From Streptomyces sp. NBS 14/10 (GTDB lineage Bacteria > Actinomycetota > Actinomycetes > Streptomycetales > Streptomycetaceae): a stretch of DNA of 7,064 nt. Every line of letters begins with the position of its first letter. The stretch's first letter is position 1. Below are positions 1-5,407 of this stretch, piece by piece. The notes beneath the pieces were generated by a model. That model saw only the letters and a list, made by a program, of their open reading frames with translations, was not told the DNA's origin and made no database searches. Location: NCBI RefSeq assembly GCF_002224125.1, contig NZ_NCSM01000021.1:1-7064 (forward strand), read 5' to 3'. Position numbers and translations under genes: made by a program.

Positions 1-56
1 TGCGCAACAAGCGCGAGAGCCTGCCCCCCAAGAAGCACGGCAACATCCCGCTGTAG
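1..56 (+). CDS. pccB: Acyl-CoA (propionyl-CoA) carboxylase beta subunit, 3' end only
   Basis: Only the last 17 codons and the stop are present, reading RNKRESLPPKKHGNIPL. This tail (KRE-S/T-LPPKKHGNIPL) is characteristic of actinobacterial PccB/AccD5-type carboxyltransferase beta subunits. These move the carboxyl group from carboxybiotin on the alpha subunit to propionyl-CoA or acetyl-CoA, giving methylmalonyl-CoA or malonyl-CoA in the cytoplasm. The epsilon subunit gene starts 38 bases downstream on the same strand and the alpha subunit gene starts at 7007, which supports the assignment. I infer that it is PccB rather than a close AccD paralogue from this neighbourhood, since the catalytic domain lies outside the window. 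Confidence 0.9.
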   Translation, partial: RNKRESLPPKKHGNIPL

Positions 57-78
57 GCAACATCCCCCATCCCTCCTC

Positions 79-86
79 AGGAAGGG
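79..86 (+). promoter_or_regulatory. Ribosome binding site of pccE
   Basis: AGGAAGGG lies 8 bases before the ATG at 95 and fixes the start of the epsilon subunit. No promoter is visible in the 38-base gap after pccB, so pccE is probably cotranscribed with pccB. Confidence 0.65.
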
Positions 87-94
87 CTGTTTCC

Positions 95-301
95 ATGATC
101 AAGATCGTACGGGGCAATCCCACCCCAGAGGAGCTGGCCGCCGCGCTCGCGGTGGTGCAAGCGCGCGCGGCGGCCGGCGCGGCCGCCGCGCAGGGCGAGG
201 GCGCGCCACCGGAGTGGTCCGACCCGGCCCGCACCGTCCCCGCCCGCCGGGTGCCACACCCGGGGCCACGGGCGTGGCGTACGACGTACTGGCCGAGCTG
301 A
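95..301 (+). CDS. pccE: Acyl-CoA carboxylase epsilon subunit
   Basis: This 68-aa protein begins MIKIVRGNPTPEELAAALAVV, the hallmark of the actinobacterial acyl-CoA carboxylase epsilon family: a short beta strand, then G-x-P-T-x-E-E-L-A-A-L-x-x-V leading into a helix. The middle is an Ala-rich helix (about residues 12-36). The tail is basic and aromatic, with WSDP at about 41-44 and a terminal RAWRTTYWPS, a Trp-rich end typical of the family. Known members have no catalytic activity; they bind the beta subunit and raise the activity of the alpha-beta complex. Length is normal for the family. It follows pccB by 38 bases with a good ribosome binding site, so the two probably form one transcript. 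I am confident of the family; the exact acyl-CoA preference follows from pccB and cannot be read here. Confidence 0.92.
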   Translation: MIKIVRGNPTPEELAAALAVVQARAAAGAAAAQGEGAPPEWSDPARTVPARRVPHPGPRAWRTTYWPS

Positions 302-313
302 GGCGCCCTTCCC

Positions 314-366
314 CGCGGCACCGCTTTCGCGGCGGCACCTTTCTCGCGGCAGCACCTTTTTCGCGG
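314..366 (+). repeat. Degenerate 17-bp tandem repeat (CGCGGCNGCACCTTTNT)
   Basis: Two 17-base units, CGCGGCGGCACCTTTCT (328-344) and CGCGGCAGCACCTTTTT (345-361), stand side by side and differ at two positions. A shorter 14-base unit, CGCGGCACCGCTTT, precedes them at 314-327, and a CGCGG stub follows at 362-366. The array lies between the pccE stop and the large palindrome. Slippage is the simplest origin; it has no coding role I can support. Confidence 0.6.
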
Positions 367-382
367 AAATGGTCCCTTCCGC

Positions 383-418
383 CCGTGGCGCCTGAGTACG
401 CGTACTCAGGCGCCACGG
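383..418. repeat. Perfect 36-bp palindrome centred on GAGTACGCGTACTC
   Basis: CCGTGGCGCCTGAGTACG (383-400) is followed directly by its exact reverse complement (401-418), with no mismatch and no spacer. As RNA it would form a very stable hairpin with a tiny loop. As DNA it is a symmetric site large enough for one or two dimeric regulators. No T-run follows, so it is not a classic intrinsic terminator, although actinobacterial terminators often lack one. It lies between pccE and the small membrane protein gene at 445, so it could end the pccBE transcript, protect the mRNA 3' end, or act as an operator. I recall similar GAGTACGCGTACTC palindromes in other Streptomyces intergenic regions but cannot verify this here. 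Confidence 0.85.
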
Positions 419-444
419 CCATGGGACGGCGCAGGATCGAGTGC

Positions 445-576
445 ATGCTGTGGTCCGATCCGCCCGATGAGCCGCCCGAGGAGCTGCGGCGGGCCCAGGA
501 CATGCTCCGCCGCGCGGGCACGGTGCTCGCGGTGGCGACCCTGACGCTGATGGTGCTGCTGAGCCTGCGGCCGTGA
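445..576 (+). CDS. Small single-helix membrane protein, 43 aa
   Basis: Starting at the ATG at 445, this encodes MLWSDPPDEPPEELRRAQDM followed by a hydrophobic segment. It has an acidic, Pro-rich head (residues 4-13), an amphipathic helix EELRRAQDMLRRAG, and one predicted membrane helix at about residues 27-41 (TVLAVATLTLMVLLSLR), ending LRP. AGGATCGAG at 433-441 lies at a suitable distance from this ATG, whereas the in-frame ATG at 421 has no ribosome binding site and touches the palindrome. From memory, a short gene of this kind sits between pccE and maf in S. coelicolor, so it is probably part of the conserved acc background rather than the inserted cassette. Function is unknown. The charged N-terminus is probably cytoplasmic. 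Confidence 0.6.
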   Translation: MLWSDPPDEPPEELRRAQDMLRRAGTVLAVATLTLMVLLSLRP

Positions 577-957
577 TCTGCGGCTGAGGCTGTTCGAACT
601 GAGTCCCGATTGGTTTCAACCCCTCCCAAACGGCTACCAACCCCACCCATCGTGACCAGGTGAGCACATCCCCACAGACCGTAAGGACTCCTGGCCGCAG
701 CCGCGTAGCCACACAAAAGCCACCGACGGGCACAGCAAGTCACATCACCCCCGGTCCATACCTATGAGTCCTCATCAGGTCGTATCCGACGTAGGCACTA
801 TCGCGGACCGCAACCGAGCAATACGGTGGCAAACACCACGGGGGTCTCAGCAGAAGCCGGCTGTATCGACGTGCGGTTCCGCCGCGCGGGATTTGGCATG
901 CGCATGATCCTCGTGTGTCCATCGGCCCGAAGGGCCTCGACCGAGGAGTGTGCAATC
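577..957. other. Gene-poor, lower-GC intergenic stretch before the secreted-protein gene
   Basis: I find no convincing gene in these 381 bases on either strand. From about 590 to 860 the composition is visibly poorer in G/C than the rest of the window, and reading frames lack the usual third-position G/C pattern. No tRNA, insertion-sequence end or target duplication is recognisable. Small structures include a 10-bp palindrome CATGCGCATG (897-906) and an interrupted repeat GGCCC-GAA-GGGCC (924-936) just before the ribosome binding site. A TTGGCA at 893-898 could be a -35 element, but the hexamer 17 bases further on (TGTCCA) is a poor -10. The promoter of the cassette probably lies here but I cannot place it. 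The low GC could also mark a junction of transferred DNA or a decayed gene. Confidence 0.5.
944..948 (+). promoter_or_regulatory. Ribosome binding site deciding the GTG start at 958
   Basis: AGGAG, inside CGAGGAGTG, lies 9 bases before the GTG at 958. It supports this start over upstream in-frame starts at 826 and 900, which lack such a site and would bury the signal peptide. Confidence 0.7.
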
Positions 958-1452
958 GTGCGCAAATCCCTGATCATCACGCGAGCGGCCATCAGCGCCG
1001 CGGCCGCCATGGCGGCCGTCGCGCTGGTCACCTCGCCGGCCGGCGCGACCAGCGCGTCCGCCCAGTGGCGGATCCCCGGCGGCGATACGTGGGAAGTCAA
1101 CGCCTGGCACTGCACGACCTACTGGGACGTGTGTGACTGGACCGCCTCCGCGAAGCTGCTGGGCAACACCCCGCCCAACGCCATCTGGATCAACAACCGC
1201 ACCGAACTGGAGGCCCACGGCTTCGACGTGTCCATCGAGATCGCCAAAGAGCCCAAGGCGACGCTGACCATGAAGAGCGACTCCCTGGGCGAGGTCACCT
1301 GGACCAACAACAACGCCTGGATCGCGGACAACAGCGGAACCATGGACCCCAGCTGGTCGACGACCTACGTCTCGACCCGTAGCTGCGGCTCGGGCCAGGT
1401 CACGCCCGACATCCTGGTGTCGGAGAAGTGCGTGTACGCCGGGGCCTTCTGA
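958..1452 (+). CDS. Secreted four-cysteine protein of unknown family
   Basis: This 164-aa protein starts with a Sec signal peptide: basic MRKSLIITR, a hydrophobic Ala/Val core (about 10-24), and cleavage sites after AGA (28-30) or ASA (33-35). The mature part, about 130 residues, begins near QWRIPGGDTWEV. It is rich in Trp, Thr and Asn and has four cysteines (C52, C59, C143, C158), suggesting two disulfide bonds, perhaps one per end. Alternating residues at 89-116 (DVSIEIAKEPKATLTM and onward) suggest a beta-sheet core. I recognise no family and no catalytic motif. Next on the same strand, after an 86-base gap with hairpins, come a lipoprotein and an ABC transporter, so it may be the extracellular effector or substrate of that module. 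It lacks the cysteine-free, about 66-residue mature form of lactococcin 972. Alternatives are an enzyme inhibitor or a carbohydrate-binding protein. Confidence 0.8.
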   Translation: MRKSLIITRAAISAAAAMAAVALVTSPAGATSASAQWRIPGGDTWEVNAWHCTTYWDVCDWTASAKLLGNTPPNAIWINNRTELEAHGFDVSIEIAKEPKATLTMKSDSLGEVTWTNNNAWIADNSGTMDPSWSTTYVSTRSCGSGQVTPDILVSEKCVYAGAF

Positions 1453-1455
1453 CCC

Positions 1456-1483
1456 ACGGCCGGCCGACTGCCGGGCCGGCCGT
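1456..1483 (+). terminator. Hairpin A after the secreted-protein gene (terminator or attenuator arm)
   Basis: ACGGCCGGCC (1456-1465) pairs perfectly with GGCCGGCCGT (1474-1483) around an 8-base loop, three bases after the stop codon. There is no U-tract. It could end part of the transcription after the first gene or stabilise that mRNA, so that the secreted protein is made in excess over the lipoprotein and transporter. It overlaps hairpin B and the two cannot form together. Confidence 0.6.
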
Positions 1484-1498
1484 CATCCGGCCCGGCAG
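1468..1498 (+). terminator. Hairpin B, competing with hairpin A
   Basis: CTGCCGGGCC (1468-1477) pairs perfectly with GGCCCGGCAG (1489-1498) around an 11-base loop and is followed by CCCTTTCCCC, a weak pyrimidine tract. Bases 1474-1477 are needed by both hairpins, so A and B are alternatives. This one has the more terminator-like tail. Regulation by switching is an inference. Confidence 0.55.
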
Positions 1499-1538
1499 CC
1501 CTTTCCCCGTACCCACATTCGAGAGTTGCGACGCCGCC

Positions 1539-3365
1539 ATGAGCTTCCGCATGTCCTCGCCGCCGCGCCGCGCGGCCGCGCTCGCCGCCGGCCCACTGGC
1601 CGGCGCGCTGGCCGCCGCCCTGCTGACGGGCTGCCAGTCGGCCGCGTCCGAGAGCAACGAGCGCCGGCCGGTGACCGAAGAGCTGTCGATCCTGACCAGC
1701 GCTCAGAACCAGCTGTACTATCCGCCCTTCCTGCGCGACGAGCCCACCGGGCCACAGGACAACGCCTACGCCCAGCGCACCCGAGCACTCCTGGGCACCC
1801 CGCCCCGCCTCCACCTGAACCACAAGACCGCCGAATTCTTCCGCCAGGACGCGCTGGGCTCCTCCCCGCTGTGGGGACGCGGCTGGCTGGCCCCGCTCGC
1901 CGCATCGGGCGCCGACGGGCTGCTGAACGACCGTGACGCCGCCGACGTACGCCGGATGCGCACCGGCGACGGCTGGTACCGCGCCCCGCTGCCCCGGCGC
2001 GCCGCCCGCTCCCAGTCCACCGAACCCGCCAAACCGGCCGAACCGACCGAACCGGCCGGGCAACAGGCCAAAAACGCCTACCGGGCCGCGTCCACCGCCG
2101 CCGCGCTGGAGATCCTGCGCGCCCACGGCGGCATCACCGAGGCCGACCGGCGGGCCACCCTGCCCTGGCTGCACAAGGCAGCGGCGCACCCGGGCACCCT
2201 GAGCGAGTCGGCGGACGTCGCCCGCGGCCTACGCCTTCTGAACGCCCCCGTCCCGGCCCGGCTCGCCACCGTCACCCCGCCGAAGACCGCCGAATTCACC
2301 TCCCTGAGCGGGAAGCAGCGGTACCAGACGCTGCTGGACGCCTATCAGTACGCCCGGCTGCGGGAGTCGGCCGGCCGGAAGGCCGAGCTCGACCCCGAGG
2401 TGTGGGGCACCGTCCTCAGCCGTAACGCCGCCACCTTCAGCTACCCCGACCTCTACTACGCCACCTTCGTCGCCAAGGCCGCGGGCGCCCCGGCCGCCGC
2501 CCTCGACAAGGCGCGCGACCGGATCCGGGCGAACACCCTGCCCGGCGGCGCGGTCCGCGACCCCAGCGGCTACCTCGGCAGCCCCGAAGCGTCCTTCTAC
2601 GCCCTGCTGCTGCGCGGGCTCGCCGGCGAACCCACCCACGACGACCGCCTCGCCAAGGCCCTGGGCAAGGTGGCCGCCGACCCCCGCGCGGCGGGCGACC
2701 CCGCCACCCGGCTGACCACCGCCGGGGCCGCCACCCTCGCGGGCGCGGGCGGACGCACCACCTCCGCCGCGGCCGCGCTGTGCCGCTCGGCCCAGGTGGT
2801 GCCCCGTACGGTCACCGCGCACAGCGCCGAGAAGTGGGCCCGCACCGCCCTCGCCTGCGACCGGGCCGGCGCCCCCGCCCAGGCCCCGCGGACCACGCCC
2901 TGGCCCCTGAACGACGCCGAACGCGTCACCGCCGCCGCCACCCTCGCCACCGGCCTCGCCGACACCGGCCGGCCGCCGCGCCCCGCCCGCTGGATCACCG
3001 CGCGGCAACTCCGCCCGTGGGCGACCGACCCCAAGCGGCTGGACTCGGTCAGCGGCTACGCCGCGGTGGTGCGCGCCTATCTGCTCGCGGGATGGAAGGC
3101 CGACGCGCCCTTACGCGAGGCCGTCGCCCACGGCATCGACACCCGGCGCGGCTGCCCCCGGCTGCCGAACCTGTACCGGGCCGACGCGGCGGGCGGCTGC
3201 GACCTCAAGACGACCTGGCACGTCTGGCAGCTGAAGAAACAGCTCAAGGAGCGGTACGGAACGCAGGAGCCGAAGCAGAACGGAACGCGGGAGCCGAAGC
3301 AGAGCAAACCGCAGAACGGAACACAGAACGGAACGCACGGCGGAGAACAGGAGGCGGACGGGTGA
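1539..3365 (+). CDS. Large lipoprotein with predicted helical repeats, ABC-transporter partner
   Basis: The 608-aa product has a lipoprotein signal: PPRRAAALAAGPLAGALAAA then LLTGC, with lipid-bearing Cys32. I chose the ATG at 1539 because it places this signal at the N-terminus; the GTG at 1428 would lie inside the previous gene. The start has only a weak ribosome binding site (GAGAG, 1521-1525). A Pro/Glu/Ala linker occurs at about 161-174. The rest looks all-helical with short Ala-rich helices. GGAVRDPSGYLGSPEASFYALLLRGL (about 336-361, quoted here as GG...D...Y...SFYALLLRGL) recalls the GG-x-x-D...S-x-Y-x-A-L repeat of prenyltransferase/terpene-cyclase alpha-toroid folds; this is a weak resemblance. 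Four further cysteines (C415, C440, C539, C554) could form disulfides outside the membrane. The tail (575-608) is a low-complexity Gln/Lys/Asn/Gly/Thr repeat. Codon 525 is TTA (3111-3113), implying bldA dependence. Its stop overlaps the ATPase start. Role unknown. Confidence 0.82.
   Translation: MSFRMSSPPRRAAALAAGPLAGALAAALLTGCQSAASESNERRPVTEELSILTSAQNQLYYPPFLRDEPTGPQDNAYAQRTRALLGTPPRLHLNHKTAEFFRQDALGSSPLWGRGWLAPLAASGADGLLNDRDAADVRRMRTGDGWYRAPLPRRAARSQSTEPAKPAEPTEPAGQQAKNAYRAASTAAALEILRAHGGITEADRRATLPWLHKAAAHPGTLSESADVARGLRLLNAPVPARLATVTPPKTAEFTSLSGKQRYQTLLDAYQYARLRESAGRKAELDPEVWGTVLSRNAATFSYPDLYYATFVAKAAGAPAAALDKARDRIRANTLPGGAVRDPSGYLGSPEASFYALLLRGLAGEPTHDDRLAKALGKVAADPRAAGDPATRLTTAGAATLAGAGGRTTSAAAALCRSAQVVPRTVTAHSAEKWARTALACDRAGAPAQAPRTTPWPLNDAERVTAAATLATGLADTGRPPRPARWITARQLRPWATDPKRLDSVSGYAAVVRAYLLAGWKADAPLREAVAHGIDTRRGCPRLPNLYRADAAGGCDLKTTWHVWQLKKQLKERYGTQEPKQNGTREPKQSKPQNGTQNGTHGGEQEADG
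3257..3303 (+). repeat. 24-base direct repeat in the lipoprotein tail
   Basis: Bases 3257-3279 and 3281-3303 match at 22 of 23 positions with a 24-base period, so each copy adds eight residues (GT-Q/R-EPKQ plus N or S) in frame. Shorter echoes (CAGAACGGAAC) continue to about 3336. This explains the low-complexity NGT/EPKQ tail and suggests a length-variable region. Confidence 0.7.
3349..3354 (+). promoter_or_regulatory. Ribosome binding site of the ABC ATPase
   Basis: AGGAGG lies inside the end of the lipoprotein gene, 7 bases before the GTG at 3362. It decides for this start over the in-frame GTG at 3371. Confidence 0.75.
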
Positions 3366-4093
3366 CCCCGGTGAACCCCCTCCCCCAGCCGCCCGAAGCG
3401 CGCGCCGTCCACAAGTCCTTCGCGCTGCGCGACCACCGCGTCGACGTACTGCGCGGCGCCGACCTGTGCCCGGCCTCCGGCCGGATCACCGCCCTGATCG
3501 GCCACTCGGGCTCCGGCAAGACGACCCTGCTGCAGATCCTCGGCCTGCTGCTGCCTCCCGACTCCGGCTCCGTACGGATCGAGGAGCGCGACGCCTGGCA
3601 GCTGAGCGACAACGAGCGCGCCGATCTGCGCCGCCGCCGCATCGGCTTCGTCTTCCAGACCGCCAATCTGCTGCCGCAGCACTCCGCCCTGCGCAATGTC
3701 GCCCTCCCCCACCCCGGCGACGCACACCACGCCCGCCGCGCCGCGCGGGAGCTGCTTGACCGGGTCGGCCTGGCCAGGCGGGCCGACCACCGTCCCGGCG
3801 AGCTGTCCGCCGGGGAGCAGCAGCGCGTCGCCCTCGCCCGCGCGCTGGTCAACGGCGCGGGAACGGTGCTGGCCGACGAACCCACCGGCAATCTGGACGC
3901 CGACAACGAACGGCGGATGCTGCGGCTGTTCCGCGAGACCGCCGACGAGGGGCGGGCCGTACTGCTGGTGACGCACAGCCCCGCCGTCGCGGACGTCGCC
4001 GACACCGTCCTGAGCGTGACCGACGGCCGCGTGATCCCCGAGGCCCGCGATCTGCCGCCGGCCGACAGCCCGACGCCGGAGGCCCGGCCATGA
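3362..4093 (+). CDS. ABC transporter ATP-binding protein, MacB/LolD type
   Basis: This 243-aa protein is a complete nucleotide-binding subunit that hydrolyses ATP on the inner face of the membrane to drive the permease encoded next. Visible motifs are Walker A GHSGSGKT (47-54), Q-loop Gln99 in GFVFQTANLLP, signature LSAGEQQRVALARAL (148-162), Walker B VLADEP (169-174), D-loop GNLD (176-179) and switch His205. The pattern FVFQ...LLP...N...P and DEPTGNLD is typical of the MacB/LolD/FtsE-like subgroup, which includes ATPases of bacteriocin clusters. LSAGE replaces the common LSGGE/LSGGQ, a mild change compatible with activity. The start overlaps the lipoprotein stop (GTGA, 3362-3365) and the stop overlaps the permease start (ATGA, 4090-4093), so translation is probably coupled. 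Substrate cannot be read from this protein. Confidence 0.95.
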   Translation: MTPVNPLPQPPEARAVHKSFALRDHRVDVLRGADLCPASGRITALIGHSGSGKTTLLQILGLLLPPDSGSVRIEERDAWQLSDNERADLRRRRIGFVFQTANLLPQHSALRNVALPHPGDAHHARRAARELLDRVGLARRADHRPGELSAGEQQRVALARALVNGAGTVLADEPTGNLDADNERRMLRLFRETADEGRAVLLVTHSPAVADVADTVLSVTDGRVIPEARDLPPADSPTPEARP

Positions 4094-5307
4094 CCTTCTA
4101 CCGCCTCGCCGCCGCCAACGTGCGCTCCATGTGGCGGCGTTTCGTCGGCCTGGTCGCCCTGCTGGCCATCGCCGTCGCCGTCTGCGTCACCGCCTTCGCG
4201 GTCTCCGGCCGCGCGCAGGAAGCCGCCGACCAGCGCGTCCAGGAAGGCACCGCCAACCGCAGCGTCACCGTCGACCGCCTGGCCGGCCGCCACGGCGCCA
4301 AGCCGCTGACCGGCACGGCGGTCCGCCGGCTCGCGGACATCCGGCACGTGGCCTCCGTACAGCCGCGCGCCCAGGTCTCCTTCGGCTACAAGGGCCCCGG
4401 CGCGCCGGGCGCCCTGCTGTACGCGACCACCGCCCGCCCCGCCCTGAAGCCGCCGGTCACCCGCTCCGTACGCGCCGGGCTCTTCCCGCTGCGCCCAGGG
4501 GAGATCGTGCTGCCCGAGAACGCCCAGGGGAACGACCTCTCCCCGCTGCTCGGCAAGAAGATCACCGTCCAGACCACCCACGCCGAAAGCTCCGGCCAGG
4601 GCCGCGGGGCCGCCGCGCACATCCGCGTCGTCGGCCTCTTCCAGCCCAGCTGGCAGCTGGACGGCCCGGACGCGGCCTACGCCGACGACGCCACCGTCGT
4701 ACGCTGGGCCGCCGCCAAGGCCGGTGTTCCGGCGGACCAGTACGTACGCACCGTCGGCTACGACCGGATCACCGTCGTGGCCGACTCCGCCGACCACGTC
4801 GGCACGGTGCTCCACGCCGTCCAGGCCAAGGGCTACTCCGCGGCCAGCCTGCAGCAGGAGATGACCGCGCTGCCCGGGGTCCTGAAGCTGATCCGCGCCA
4901 CCGGCCGGATCCTCCTCGTCGTGCTCGGCCTGCTCGCCCTCATCGGCGCACTGGTGGTCACCGGCGCGCTGGCCCGGCAGCGGGTACGCGAGATCGGCAT
5001 CCTCAAGGCCGTCGGCTTCCGCACCCGGTCCGTACTGGCGATGCTGATCACCGAGATGGCCGTCGTCGGAGCGTGCGGCGCCGCGCTCGGCGCCGCCCTC
5101 GGCACGGCTGGCGCGGCCGCCACCGCCGCCGGCCTGCGCGACCGCCCCGACCTCGGCCCCTACCTGACGGACCGGGTCCCCCTCCCCGGCGCCACCGCGC
5201 TCAGCGGAGTCCTGCTGCTCACCATCGCCGTCACCGTCCTGGGCGCCTGCCTCCCGGCCCGACGCGCGGCCCGCCTCCCCCCGGCGGACGCGGTCCGCGA
5301 GTGGTGA
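4090..5307 (+). CDS. ABC transporter permease, FtsX/MacB family
   Basis: The 405-aa protein has the four-helix FtsX/MacB layout: an N-terminal amphipathic stretch (RLAAANVRSMWRR), TM1 at about 18-38, a large extracellular domain (about 40-272, MacB-PCD-like), TM2 at about 274-295, then the cytoplasmic REIGILKAVGFR motif (300-311), TM3 at about 314-343 and TM4 at about 370-388. It ends PARRAARLPPADAVREW, the usual positively charged tail. Proteins of this class do not move substrates through a channel; they pass the force of ATP hydrolysis to the extracellular domain, often to act on lipoproteins or peptides at the membrane surface. With the ATPase encoded just before it (4-base overlap) it should form a dimeric transporter. 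The lipoprotein of the same unit is its probable extracellular partner, which is an inference. It is the last gene of the unit; a hairpin starts at its stop codon. Confidence 0.93.
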   Translation: MTFYRLAAANVRSMWRRFVGLVALLAIAVAVCVTAFAVSGRAQEAADQRVQEGTANRSVTVDRLAGRHGAKPLTGTAVRRLADIRHVASVQPRAQVSFGYKGPGAPGALLYATTARPALKPPVTRSVRAGLFPLRPGEIVLPENAQGNDLSPLLGKKITVQTTHAESSGQGRGAAAHIRVVGLFQPSWQLDGPDAAYADDATVVRWAAAKAGVPADQYVRTVGYDRITVVADSADHVGTVLHAVQAKGYSAASLQQEMTALPGVLKLIRATGRILLVVLGLLALIGALVVTGALARQRVREIGILKAVGFRTRSVLAMLITEMAVVGACGAALGAALGTAGAAATAAGLRDRPDLGPYLTDRVPLPGATALSGVLLLTIAVTVLGACLPARRAARLPPADAVREW

Positions 5308-5330
5308 GCGGGAGCTCTCGGCTCCGGCTC
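5306..5330 (+). terminator. Probable terminator of the cassette
   Basis: GAGC-G-GGAGC (5306-5315) pairs with GCTCC-G-GCTC (5321-5330) around a TCTCG loop, with one G-G mismatch. It begins inside the permease stop codon and is followed by CCCCTCTGCC. It probably separates the transporter transcript from maf, which has its own promoter. Confidence 0.5.
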
Positions 5331-5407
5331 GCCCCTCTGCCTCGGGCGCAGGTCGGCCGCAAGTCGATGCTGCGGGAAGGGGTGGGTAGCAGGCCGGGGC
5401 CGCCGCC

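Noticed and set aside
383..418. Palindrome as a CRISPR or mobile-element end
   Set aside because: There is one copy only, with no spacers and no transposase nearby.
214..576. Longer version of the small membrane protein starting at 214
   Set aside because: It would overlap pccE and read through the tandem array and the palindrome; the start at 445 has a ribosome binding site and a sensible composition.
77..743. Long open frames on the minus strand over pccE and the small membrane gene (77-733 and 99-743)
   Set aside because: They run antisense to the clear pccE gene, are full of Arg/Pro/Ala, and have no ribosome binding site or family signal; they are expected shadows in GC-rich DNA.
826..957. 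N-terminal extension of the secreted protein to 826
   Set aside because: It would place about 44 unrelated residues before an evident signal peptide; the GTG at 958 has AGGAG at the right distance.
577..957. tRNA, attachment site or insertion-sequence remnant in the gap
   Set aside because: No cloverleaf, inverted ends or duplicated flanks could be found by eye.
958..1452. Direct assignment of the small protein to the lactococcin 972 family
   Set aside because: Lactococcin 972 is about 66 residues when mature and lacks cysteines; this protein is about 130 with four cysteines and I see no shared motif beyond a common Gly-Gly...Trp pattern.
1428..1538. GTG at 1428 as start of the lipoprotein
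   Set aside because: It lies inside the upstream gene and would hide the lipoprotein signal and both hairpins within coding sequence.
1365..2189. Minus-strand 274-codon frame opposite the lipoprotein gene
   Set aside because: Gly/Arg-rich shadow of the plus-strand gene, without start signals or a family motif.
2229..3034. Gly/Ala/Arg-rich minus-strand frames inside the lipoprotein gene
   Set aside because: Composition typical of antisense GC-rich shadows; the plus strand has a signal peptide, lipobox and coupled downstream gene.
2780..3361. Upstream extension of the ABC ATPase frame to 2780
   Set aside because: The extension is Arg/Pro-rich out-of-frame lipoprotein sequence; AGGAGG and GTG at 3362 give a normal-length ATPase.
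3244..4815. A 523-codon minus-strand frame across the transporter genes
   Set aside because: It is opposite two unmistakable ABC transporter genes and shows shadow composition.
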